Below, one piece after another: positions 15,096-22,170 of a stretch of 22,230 bases of DNA; within the stretch, counting starts at the first letter, position 1; the number at the start of each line of letters is the position of its first letter. Below the pieces are notes generated by a model. It had not been told where the DNA came from, did no database searches, and saw only the letters and a program-made list of their open reading frames with translations. The translations under genes and the position numbers were made by a program. The DNA is from an uncultured Prevotella sp. (GTDB taxonomy: Bacteria > Bacteroidota > Bacteroidia > Bacteroidales > Bacteroidaceae), in assembly GCA_900556465.1 (NCBI GenBank), contig USPK01000029.1, positions 1 to 22,230 of the forward strand, read 5' to 3'.

Positions 15096-16025
15096 TCAGA
15101 ATCCGTCGGTCGTTATTCCAAGAAACCTGCTCATCCGTTCCACGCACCTTTTTTTCTGACTGAGATTGGGATGGACGTACAGATTGAGCGTTGTTGCCAC
15201 GTTGGAATGGCCGAGTATCGCACTCACGGTTTTATAATCGCATTGGCTCTCAATACACCGGGTGGCAAAGGTATGCCTGAGCCCGTGAAACACGATTCTG
15301 GGGATATGAAGGCGTTTCAGCAACCGGGAAAAGTAGTCACGATAGGAACGCGGCTCCTTAGAAAATTCCGATGCACCGACCACATAAGGTGAAGTGGAAC
15401 CCTTTCTGACCGTCTTCAAACACCGTAGCAACTGGTTCGAGATGGGTATCTCCCGGCACGAGTTCTTTGTCTTGGGCGAAGACTGTATTTTCTCCGTGGA
15501 CCTCAATTCGCAATTATACACCCTCCCTACGGTATGCCTTACGGTGATGATTCTTTGGTGAAAGTCCACGTCCTGCCACTGCAGCGCACACACCTCCCCT
15601 ATCCTCATACCCGTACAGAGCGCCAAGAGTATGCCTATGTTCTGCGCCGTAGGTTTTTCTATCAGATACCGCATCAGGACGCGCTGATGCCCTATCGTCA
15701 GGGTGGGCAGCCTGTTTGTTTCGGCATACGTAGGATATTCTATTTCCCAATCCTCAAATGGAAAATCCTTATGTTTCCGTCCGTATTTGGTGATCGATTT
15801 CAATACCGCAACCATATCCCTTACCGTCTTCGGGGCAAGCCCGCAGGACAGTTTGTTGAAGACAAATTGCTGGACGTCCTTTTCCGTGATGATAGTCTTT
15901 GCGCCGAAATAGGGTAACAGGTGCGTTTGAAGCGTTAGCAGGTAAGCACACATCGTAGAGTGCTTTACGATTTGGCGCTTGGATGCACACCAGCTTCTTG
16001 AAATTTCCTGAAATGTGTTCTGCAT
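15096..16025 (-). CDS. Tyrosine recombinase, probable DNA invertase of the R-M locus
   Basis: The 309-residue protein has an N-terminal SAM-like core-binding domain (about residues 1-100) and a catalytic domain with the whole active site: R141 (TGMRIGE), K185 (PKTKNS), H247 and R250 (FHGLRHTFAT), H273 (LGHSN) and the nucleophile Y283 (NLYVH). It looks intact. It is the third gene of the minus-strand operon after the methyltransferase and the DUF262-HNH gene, with 64 bp before it, and shares their lower GC content. Recombinases of this size next to invertible restriction-modification genes in Bacteroides carry out local inversions. I infer that it flips the 17278-17680 segment. Alternatively it is the integrase that brought the cassette in. 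Confidence 0.9.
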   Translation of the reverse strand: MQNTFQEISRSWCASKRQIVKHSTMCAYLLTLQTHLLPYFGAKTIITEKDVQQFVFNKLSCGLAPKTVRDMVAVLKSITKYGRKHKDFPFEDWEIEYPTYAETNRLPTLTIGHQRVLMRYLIEKPTAQNIGILLALCTGMRIGEVCALQWQDVDFHQRIITVRHTVGRVYNCELRSTEKIQSSPKTKNSCREIPISNQLLRCLKTVRKGSTSPYVVGASEFSKEPRSYRDYFSRLLKRLHIPRIVFHGLRHTFATRCIESQCDYKTVSAILGHSNVATTLNLYVHPNLSQKKRCVERMSRFLGITTDGF

Positions 16026-16089
16026 ATACGATTCTGAGAAAGTTAATACTATACAACCCCCTCAAAATACGTATATTTTCTTAAATACG

Positions 16090-17262
16090 CTATCTGTTTC
16101 CCTTGGAACGGTTATGCGTCTTGCACAGCATCTCGCAATTTTCAATAGACGTAGCTCCGCCCTTGCTCCACGCAGTCACGTGGTCGGCATCCATTTCATT
16201 AAACTTGTAAATCCGCGTTTTATTGGCATTGTCGCCTATGGCACACAGCGGACAGTTTGAAACGCCTTTTTCCTTTGCCGCATCGGTCTGGCGGGCATAG
16301 GCAGCCCGTTTGGTCGATTCCTCGAACAGGCGGATTTGGAGCAGGCTCTTGTCTTGCTCCCCGCCCAATACATATTCGTAGATATTGCGCGGACACTTGA
16401 TGTGTTCGTCAGCTTGCAGTTCGCGCACCCGCTTCGTTACGAGGCTGGAACTGTAAGGCGTCTTGTGATACGTTTCATAAAGCCGGCCCCACTCCAAACC
16501 GCACATATCACGTTCCACCATTTCAAAAACCGCAGAAACCCAGTCTATCACAGAGCGGAAATAGCTTTCAAGTTCTGCTATGGACTGGTCATGGCGGTGC
16601 TGGCTCATGTAGGCATCGATGCTCGTCTTCTTGCTGTCGCAAATCCATTTGAGGGCTTCGGCCAGGTAGTCCTGCCGTTTGACGTCCCCTTTCACGTAGT
16701 GGCCCCACTTCTGGATTTCAGCATTCAGGGAATTGCTGAACACGCGTTTTGCCGCCGTGACGAACTCGCCCGAATAGATGGCATTGCGCAACTCCTGATC
16801 ATTAAGAGGTATGCCGACGATGTTGATAGTTCTGAACCATTCCTTGATTTCCCATTCTTCTCCTTCGCACTCGTAGATAAGTAACCGCGACTGCATAATG
16901 CGGTCCTGCAACTCCGTAGGCAAACCCGAGAAGTACTGCACATTGTCGTTGGCATCCTTTATGGCAAATTTGCCCGTGACAAACCTACCGAAGGAGGTGA
17001 TGCGCTGTTGCCCGTCGAGCACCTCATAGCGGCCGTCACTGGTACGGTTGAAATAAATCAAACCTATCGGATAGCCTTTCAGCAGCGAATCTATCACAGC
17101 CACGTCGCGTTTGCCGTCATTGTAAATGTAGTGGCGCTGGTATTCCGGCTGAATGGTAAGCCGCCCGTCCAGTCCGAACAAGCCCTTTCCCTCCAGTTCG
17201 TTATAGGTAAAACCTTTGCAAACATCTGCAACGGTCCATTCGGTATGTAGTGTTGTCTTCAT
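16090..17262 (-). CDS. DUF262 (GmrSD/ParB-like) and HNH nuclease protein
   Basis: The 390-residue protein has an N-terminal DUF262 domain (about residues 10-230) with QPEYQR (38-43) and the hallmark DGQQR (83-87), which in related proteins binds or hydrolyses nucleotides. A C-terminal zinc-type HNH domain follows: C337-x2-C340, DADH at 358-361, N375 and C376, C380 and H383. DUF262 proteins include modification-dependent restriction subunits (GmrS/SspE-like) and partners of methyltransferases. Directly downstream of an adenine methyltransferase, it is the likely restriction component. The 246-bp gap to the methyltransferase holds the silent cassette, and I see no good promoter in it, so expression probably comes from read-through. 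Confidence 0.82.
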   Translation of the reverse strand: MKTTLHTEWTVADVCKGFTYNELEGKGLFGLDGRLTIQPEYQRHYIYNDGKRDVAVIDSLLKGYPIGLIYFNRTSDGRYEVLDGQQRITSFGRFVTGKFAIKDANDNVQYFSGLPTELQDRIMQSRLLIYECEGEEWEIKEWFRTINIVGIPLNDQELRNAIYSGEFVTAAKRVFSNSLNAEIQKWGHYVKGDVKRQDYLAEALKWICDSKKTSIDAYMSQHRHDQSIAELESYFRSVIDWVSAVFEMVERDMCGLEWGRLYETYHKTPYSSSLVTKRVRELQADEHIKCPRNIYEYVLGGEQDKSLLQIRLFEESTKRAAYARQTDAAKEKGVSNCPLCAIGDNANKTRIYKFNEMDADHVTAWSKGGATSIENCEMLCKTHNRSKGNR

Positions 17263-17276
17263 ATATTTTTGTTCTA

Positions 17277-17297
17277 AGTTGAAATATTAGGGATAAC
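17277..17297 (+). repeat. Left inverted repeat of the putative invertible segment
   Basis: AGTTGAAATATTAGGGATAAC here matches the reverse complement of 17660-17680 at 19 of 21 positions, with an unbroken 11-bp core TTAGGGATAAC and a perfect TTGAAAT before it (key bases given; the site is 21 bp). Both copies encode (F/V)EILGIT in the same frame. Similarity stops outside and inside the repeat. A stop codon, TAA, lies at 17275-17277 on the plus strand, so the silent reading frame starts with the repeat. Confidence 0.85.
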
Positions 17298-17517
17298 ATC
17301 AGGTAGAGATGAATTTGAAGCAAGACCAATAAAACGATACCTCAATCCTATACAAGTAAATCGGAATGGAACGACCTCCAATGGCAGCAAAGCAAATACA
17401 CGTGCAACTATTGTATTACCCTCTGTACCAGACGATATTTATTATTTAGCTGATAATGCGTCGGGGCCGCTCCAAATACTTTATGCAAGAATTTTGATAA
17501 GGCATGTGTCAAAGTAA
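17278..17517 (+). other. Silent alternative C-terminal cassette of the methyltransferase
   Basis: The plus-strand frame has no start codon and a stop immediately before it. It reads VEILGITSGRDEFEARPIKR and continues through NPIQVNRNGTTSNGSKANTR and YYLADNASGPLQILYARILI to TAA at 17515-17517. The expressed methyltransferase has FEILGIT at residues 323-329 and ends in YARLLIRK, so this is a second, diverged version of its C-terminus. It stays in frame if exchanged at the inverted repeats, and would supply about 72 residues in place of 49. The two ends overlap tail-to-tail by 9 bp at 17509-17517. I read it as a stored allele exchanged by inversion. Confidence 0.85.
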
Positions 17518-18645
17518 TTTACGTATAAGTAGCCGGGCATACATTGGAATGTAATGTTCACCATTTTTTATTACGCTTCGAGCATTCAAATCATTATATT
17601 TAGGGCTATCGGCAATAGTATATTTTTTTGTTCTCAAAGAAGATGTATTTTGCCTATCGGTTATCCCTAAGATTTCAAATTGCTCCGGGCAATACTTAAT
17701 TAAAAAAGAAATAGGAACCCCCATCACGCCATCATAATCCGAAGGAATGGCGTCCGTAAAGGGTACTTCTATGGCATCGTAATTATCATAGTGGTCATAA
17801 GCGGGTTTACCTCGTAGCTCCTTATGCCTGGAATATCGAAGATTATCCGCCATAGTCATTAAAGCAAGTGGCTGGTGACGACGACCATGTTCTATACTTG
17901 TAAACCAACAAGAATTTCCTAATCGGGTATAATTTCCCACATAGCCCAATCGCGCTGCTTTTTGCCTATCCTTATCATCTACCTTAGCACCTTCAGGAAC
18001 ACCAAATACCATATCATTACCATTGCCTGTTGCACCAAGCCATATTTGATTATTTTTTATCAAAGGAAAAACTTCTTTATAAGTAATAGCGTTCATATTC
18101 CCTATAACAGCAAACCGTTTCTTCCCCTCCATAATCCATGCCAGGAACTCACGAAACAAAGAAAAAGGCGGATTGGTGATAATAAAGTCTGCCTCATCGC
18201 GCAAATCGGTTACTTCTTTACTTCGGAAATCTCCGTCTCCCTCCAAATATTTCCATTCCAGGTCATCAATATTGATGCGCCCGTCCCCGCTTTTGTCCTG
18301 CTCCAATATAAATATCTTGCCCTTAACGGCGGTTTTGTCCTGGTCGAACTGCGGGGCACCCTGCTCGAAAAGGGAAGGTTGATAGGGCGTTTTGTATTTT
18401 TTACTCTCCGGCGCATAACTTGTAGAAACCAGTTTTTTCAGTCCGAGTTCGTCGAACTTGGCTGCAAAGTAACGGGTAAAATTGCTCCACTCGGGGTCGT
18501 CGCAGGGCAACAAAACGGTCTTGTCCCGAAATACGTTCGGGTCGTACTCAAGATAAGCGTTCATCTCTACCTCTATGTCGTGAAACTGAGTGTAGAACTC
18601 ATCATTCTTAGCAGCCTTGGCTTCTTTCAGATTATTGTTTGCCAT
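17509..18645 (-). CDS. EcoRI-family adenine-specific DNA methyltransferase, probably phase-variable
   Basis: The 378-residue protein resembles the M.EcoRI family. The opening KNDEFYTQFHDIEVEM (residues 13-28) is typical, the adenine methyltransferase motif IV is NPPF at 158-161 (FIITNPPFSLFREF), and NGNDMVFGVPEGAKV (208-222) is another family stretch. It should transfer methyl from S-adenosylmethionine to adenine in a short DNA site. The C-terminal ~49 residues after FEILGIT (323-329) can be replaced by an alternative version lying inverted just downstream. The frame is open to 18750, but ATG 18645 begins the family-like sequence and lies 84 bp after a strong promoter match. It heads an operon with the DUF262-HNH and recombinase genes. 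Confidence 0.9.
   Translation of the reverse strand: MANNNLKEAKAAKNDEFYTQFHDIEVEMNAYLEYDPNVFRDKTVLLPCDDPEWSNFTRYFAAKFDELGLKKLVSTSYAPESKKYKTPYQPSLFEQGAPQFDQDKTAVKGKIFILEQDKSGDGRINIDDLEWKYLEGDGDFRSKEVTDLRDEADFIITNPPFSLFREFLAWIMEGKKRFAVIGNMNAITYKEVFPLIKNNQIWLGATGNGNDMVFGVPEGAKVDDKDRQKAARLGYVGNYTRLGNSCWFTSIEHGRRHQPLALMTMADNLRYSRHKELRGKPAYDHYDNYDAIEVPFTDAIPSDYDGVMGVPISFLIKYCPEQFEILGITDRQNTSSLRTKKYTIADSPKYNDLNARSVIKNGEHYIPMYARLLIRKLL
17660..17680 (-). repeat. Right inverted repeat, inside the methyltransferase gene
   Basis: Read on the minus strand it contains TTTGAAATCTTAGGGATAAC, coding FEILGIT (residues 323-329 of the methyltransferase). It pairs with 17277-17297. Recombination between the two would invert about 400 bp and exchange the C-terminus in frame. 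Confidence 0.85.
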
Positions 18646-18728
18646 CGTATTATTCCTTTTAGATTTCTGCCACCCTATTTTTATTGAATTGTTTTGATCC
18701 AGTTTGTAAAGTCTAACAACCAATGCAA

Positions 18729-18758
18729 CAAAATTAGTGCAAAAATTCAAGAAACAAA
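18729..18758 (-). promoter_or_regulatory. Promoter of the R-M-recombinase operon
   Basis: On the minus strand TTTG (18755-18758) and TAATTTTG (18729-18736) are separated by 18 bp, close to the Bacteroidetes -33/-7 consensus. It sits at the edge between the AT-rich cassette and GC-rich DNA, 84 bp upstream of the methyltransferase ATG. The promoter lies outside the invertible segment, so inversion should not switch transcription off. Confidence 0.7.
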
Positions 18759-18992
18759 CAGGCAGCGCCGGGAAATTCTGTTTTAACCCCCAGTTCCGCC
18801 GTCGCCGGGCGGACCGTCGCGGGCGGAGTCTGAGGCCGTTCGCCGCCGGTCCGCCCGGTTTTCCGGAGGATTTTACGGGAATAGGGACAGGAACGACGGG
18901 GCTTAGGGGCGCAGATACGGGGATAGTCCCCGTCCAGCGTTGCGGACGGGGACTGACTTTTCACCGCTGCCGGACCGGGGACCGGCCGGGGG
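18759..18992. other. GC-rich intergenic region with a strong hairpin
   Basis: I see no gene here. AGTCCCCGTCC (18925-18935) pairs perfectly with GGACGGGGACT (18944-18954) around 8 nt. It lies 38 bp beyond the stop of the minus-strand HU-like gene and probably marks the 3' end of its transcript, although there is no long T run on that side. Confidence 0.45.
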
Positions 18993-19409
18993 TCAGGGTT
19001 CAACGGGTTCGGCCTCCTCCTCCTCGCCCTGGCGCACGAAGCGCACGCCCGGCTGGCCCAGCGTGAGCCGTGCCCTGAGGCGGCTGCTCATCGTGAAGCG
19101 CACGCGCAAGTGCTCGATGGTCTCGGCCTTCACCTCTTCGGCCGATTCGCAGGGCCGGCTCGAGAGGGTCAGGCGGAAGGAGCCCACGTCGCCCAGCCGC
19201 ACGCTGTTGCCGTCGCGCAGGGCAAAGAGAATCTGCTCCTGCAGGGCCGAGAGGACGGCCTTGATGTCGTGCTCCGTCACGGTACAGCTGGCCGCTATCT
19301 TCTCGGCAATGTCCTCCAGCTGCAACGGCTTGACGGGTGCCACCTGGGCGTACCACTTGGACTGCTTCGTAATGGGGTTCTTCTTCACGGTAGGAATGTA
19401 GGTAATCAT
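18993..19409 (-). CDS. HU-like DNA-binding protein (Bacteroidetes type)
   Basis: The 138-residue protein belongs to the HU/IHF-like family common in Bacteroidetes. It opens with MITYIPTVKKNPITKQSKWY, has helices with LQLEDIAEKIAASCTVTEHD, then the conserved VRLGDVGSFRLTLSS (about residues 70-84) and basic arms. The tail is acidic (GEEEEAEPVEP). Unlike classical HU of about 90 residues it has an extra N-terminal strand region and this tail, as usual for the group. It should bind DNA without strong sequence preference, perhaps as an architectural factor. It stands alone between the R-M operon and the nuclease/Fic modules. ATG 19409 gives the usual N-terminus. Confidence 0.88.
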   Translation of the reverse strand: MITYIPTVKKNPITKQSKWYAQVAPVKPLQLEDIAEKIAASCTVTEHDIKAVLSALQEQILFALRDGNSVRLGDVGSFRLTLSSRPCESAEEVKAETIEHLRVRFTMSSRLRARLTLGQPGVRFVRQGEEEEAEPVEP

Positions 19410-19488
19410 GGTCTTACTGTTTTTAGGGTTAGTGATGATGTGAAACTTCTCTCTGTCCGCCCGTCCCGGGCATCAGCGGCGAACAGTG

Positions 19489-19496
19489 CAAAGGTA
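19489..19496 (-). promoter_or_regulatory. -7 box of the HU-like gene
   Basis: On the minus strand TACCTTTG matches TAnnTTTG, 80 bp upstream of the ATG at 19409. No clear -33 TTTG is visible. Confidence 0.5.
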
Positions 19497-19700
19497 AGTC
19501 TCCCCGCCGCGGCGCTTCATCTTTAGCCCGCTTCAACAGGTCCGCCGCGGCCCCTCCCGTCGCCGCGCAACCGCCACGCAGACAAAGCGTTGCGCAGAAA
19601 ATGAGCGTTTCAGAAAAAAATTTTCCCTCCCCAATTTTCCCCGGCTCCGCCCCACCCCGTCCGGACCACTCCGCCCCCGCCGCGCCCCCATATTTCCCGG

Positions 19701-19769
19701 AAAAAACAAAAAACCGCCCCGCCCGCCTTTCCGACCGGGGGATGCGGACGAAAGGGCGGACGGGGCGGG
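19701..19769 (-). terminator. Terminator of the HTH/nuclease-like gene
   Basis: On the minus strand a long GC-rich stem (about 19751-19769 with 19714-19731; one or two mismatches) is followed by T runs covering 19713-19701. It lies 55 bp beyond the stop of the gene ending at 19824. The stretch 19497-19700 between this and the HU promoter holds nothing else I can identify. Confidence 0.75.
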
Positions 19770-19823
19770 TTGCGGCCGCGCGGAACGAAGCCGGACAGCG
19801 GCGGCGATAAAACAGATGAGGAT

Positions 19824-20564
19824 TTACAGAAAGGAGCAACGCTTACTTTCCAGGGTAAGCGTGTACAACTTGTTCAACGCATCGTAGCTCAGGAACTTCA
19901 CGCGCTCGTGTTGGACCAGCTCCTGAAAGGCCGCGTAGTGCAGTTTTTTCTCGAACTCGGCCTTGCGCTTCCCGTCGGCCACGATGTACATCCGGCAATA
20001 GAAGTCCTGCAAGTCGAAATACTTGAGCAGGGAATTCTGAATATCGGTGGAGTGCTCCACCTCGAAAAAGGCACTCGGCATTCGGCGCCCGTTGAACCAG
20101 ATGACGTCGATCGTAGCGCTTCGGCGTACCAGTTCCGGGTAGGAAAAGGGCGGAATGGCGTCCAGCGTGCGGACGGCTTTCAGGGTCGTGGCCGCAAACG
20201 GCTTGTTCTTGTCCTGCTCGGGAACGTAGGTCAGGAAATTCCTGCAATTGCCTATTTCCAGGAGGATGCCTTGATAGTAAGCGTGGTTGAAGGCTTCCAC
20301 CTCGCGGGAACCGGCGTTCTGCCCGTTCTCCACGACGATGCCGTTCGCCTCGAGCTGTTTCCGGCAATCCGTCAGCGCCCACAGGCCCGGCTTCACCTTG
20401 TAAATTTCCCGCCGCTCCTGCACGATTCGCCGGATGCTGGCGAAGGGCGTCCGCGTTTTCCACTGGCATTCGCCGATTTTGAAGACCTCCCGGTAGAGTT
20501 GTCCCAAAGTGGCGATGCCGCCCAGCCGCTTCAAGGTTTCGATGACAGCCTCGTATTGTTTCAT
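19824..20564 (-). CDS. HTH plus PD-(D/E)XK-like nuclease candidate
   Basis: The 246-residue protein begins with a winged-helix-like region (about residues 1-65: LKRLGGIATLGQLYREVF, then IRRIVQERREIYKVKPGLWAL). The second half has a pattern compatible with a PD-(D/E)XK fold: E103 in ILLEIGN, D153 in TIDVIWF and E168-V-E170 in FFEVEHSTDI, where the usual lysine is replaced by glutamate. This HTH-plus-EVExST layout resembles restriction-type proteins, but I cannot assign a family. No methyltransferase is next to it. The frame is open to 20660, but those codons run through the repeated promoter, so ATG 20564 is preferred. It shares a nearly identical promoter repeat with the upstream Fic gene. 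Confidence 0.65.
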   Translation of the reverse strand: MKQYEAVIETLKRLGGIATLGQLYREVFKIGECQWKTRTPFASIRRIVQERREIYKVKPGLWALTDCRKQLEANGIVVENGQNAGSREVEAFNHAYYQGILLEIGNCRNFLTYVPEQDKNKPFAATTLKAVRTLDAIPPFSYPELVRRSATIDVIWFNGRRMPSAFFEVEHSTDIQNSLLKYFDLQDFYCRMYIVADGKRKAEFEKKLHYAAFQELVQHERVKFLSYDALNKLYTLTLESKRCSFL

Positions 20565-20637
20565 GATCCAGTCCTGACGTTCCGACGAAATCAAGTCTCC
20601 CGCCCACAGTCGGGCCGCTCCCTGCCGGCCCGTCGCC

Positions 20638-20697
20638 GGGCGATGATGATTTCCAAGCACAAAGATAAACTGTTTTTTCTACGTGAAAGGCCGGCGC
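20638..20697 (-). repeat. 60-bp promoter-bearing direct repeat, copy A
   Basis: This is 59/60 identical to 22171-22230; the only difference is at 20642/22175. On the minus strand it carries TATCTTTG (20660-20667), a -7 consensus match, with TTTC (20685-20688) about 17 bp upstream. It drives the HTH/nuclease-like gene, whose ATG is about 95 bp downstream. Confidence 0.92.
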
Positions 20698-20800
20698 GGC
20701 TATTTTCTTCCGGTTTTCGCGGGTGAAAGACAGGGTGAAAGCTGGGGCACAGGCGGACAACCGGAAGGCGGGAGCACTGCCCGCAGCGCGGGCATATACG

Positions 20801-20823
20801 AAAAAACGAACCGCCGCAGGCGG
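20801..20823 (-). terminator. Terminator of the Fic gene
   Basis: On the minus strand CCGCC and GGCGG (20819-20823 with 20811-20815) form a tight hairpin followed by TTCGTTTTTT (20810-20801). It lies 70 bp beyond the Fic stop. A second hairpin, GCCCGC-AGC-GCGGGC, lies at 20779-20793. Confidence 0.7.
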
Positions 20824-20893
20824 GACGTACAGACACAGCTGAAAAACAGACAGGAACGAAGCCAAGCGACGGCGAAGCCGAGAAACGGGCCGC

Positions 20894-22126
20894 TCAAATA
20901 CGGCCGTTCTGATTCAACGCTGAAAGCAGCGCCAGGCCTTTCACCGTCAATACGTACTTCTGCCGCGGGTGCCGGGGCTTGTCGGGGTAAAGCAATGTCG
21001 CATATCCGTTATCGCAGGCCGGAGTAATATAATATTCGAACAGATTCTTTCGGTCCTTGAGATTCAACAGCCCCAGAATTTCCTTTACACTTCGTGGGTT
21101 TTCTCCTATGGCAACTACCAATTTCTGAATACCGACATTGTCCGTATAAAATTGGTTTCTCGGACTTGTGGGGGTGCTTGCGGGGGTAACAACTGTCTTT
21201 TCCGGTTCTGTCCATTCTTCCGGGGCATCTATTACCAGGTATCTGTTTTTCAATTCATTGGTTTCTCCCAGAAGCAGATTTCGGAAAAAGCGGACAAGAT
21301 ATTTTAGATCCGGTTCTATTCCTTTCACCGCATTGCGATAATTGGCCCGGACCAGCGCATTACGGAAATACCACGAATAGTTAGCAAACAAATCGTTCTC
21401 TACATAGAAACCGATAGAGCGGAGGTACTTTATGGTAAATACGGCGGTGGTGCGCGTATTCCCTTCCCCGAACGGATGAATTTGCCATATACCAGATACG
21501 AATTTGGCAATGTGTTCAACCATTTGGTCGTGTGTCAGTCCCGCATATACGAAGTTGCTCTCTTGTTCCAGGTCATATTCCAAAGCCCTTTTTATATCTT
21601 CAAAATGAACATATAGCACGGTGTCCCCTCTAAGCACCCATTCTTTCTTCGTGATGTCGTAGTCACGAATTTTACCGGCAAACTTAAACACTCCCTCAAA
21701 CAACCGGCGATGAATAGAAGTAATGCCCACCACAGAAAAAGCGAAAGACGACTCGCCGAGGATTTTAGCTATATGCGAAGAAACTATATCTGCCTCTTCC
21801 AAATCATCATCAACGGAAGCTCTTACGGACTTAGATTCGTAGTAAGATTTTATCAGCCGCTGCGCTTCATCAATATCTATCTCGCCCTCAATGTGTTTGC
21901 GGGCAGTGTCTTTCAGATATTCGGAAGGCGTCAAACCATCAACCGCCTGAAGGCCTATTGCCGTTCTCCAAGCATACGCCTTTTGCTGTTTATCGGGTTC
22001 GCCTTGTCTTATATATTCTTCAAAGTCTTTCATTGCCAGATATATTGGGTTTGCATATCCCGCAAGTCCTTCCGCGAGTTGTGGAAGACGGGAGCTTGTC
22101 TGTATTGCCGACAGGTTTATCCCCAA
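20894..22126 (-). CDS. Fic family protein (probable AMP-transferase)
   Basis: The 410-residue protein has an N-terminal helical region with LPQLAEGLAGYANPIYLAM (residues 14-32). The Fic core (about 130-240) carries the active-site motif HPFGEGNTR at 217-225, matching HPFx(D/E)GNxR with catalytic H217 and R225. A C-terminal winged-helix-like part (about 330-405: VKEILGLLNLKDRKNLFEYY) follows. Fic proteins with an intact motif usually transfer AMP from ATP to a hydroxyl on a target protein; some are toxins or phage-defence effectors. The target is unknown. The start appears to be TTG at 22126, with a TAG directly before it; the first ATG (22033) would remove a family-like N-terminus. The promoter is the repeated 60-bp element upstream. 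Confidence 0.9.
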   Translation of the reverse strand: MGINLSAIQTSSRLPQLAEGLAGYANPIYLAMKDFEEYIRQGEPDKQQKAYAWRTAIGLQAVDGLTPSEYLKDTARKHIEGEIDIDEAQRLIKSYYESKSVRASVDDDLEEADIVSSHIAKILGESSFAFSVVGITSIHRRLFEGVFKFAGKIRDYDITKKEWVLRGDTVLYVHFEDIKRALEYDLEQESNFVYAGLTHDQMVEHIAKFVSGIWQIHPFGEGNTRTTAVFTIKYLRSIGFYVENDLFANYSWYFRNALVRANYRNAVKGIEPDLKYLVRFFRNLLLGETNELKNRYLVIDAPEEWTEPEKTVVTPASTPTSPRNQFYTDNVGIQKLVVAIGENPRSVKEILGLLNLKDRKNLFEYYITPACDNGYATLLYPDKPRHPRQKYVLTVKGLALLSALNQNGRI

Positions 22127-22170
22127 CTATATTTCTATAATTGATTAGCCATTCCGGCCGGCTCGGCGGC

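Noticed and set aside
17278..17517. The silent cassette as a plain leftover of a second methyltransferase gene
   Set aside because: A random remnant would not begin exactly at an in-frame inverted repeat shared with the neighbouring gene and end precisely tail-to-tail with it. Still, only read data can settle this.
17962..18687. A 241-codon plus-strand frame opposite the methyltransferase
   Set aside because: It is antisense to a clear EcoRI-family methyltransferase, has no recognisable domain, and its codons simply mirror the other strand.
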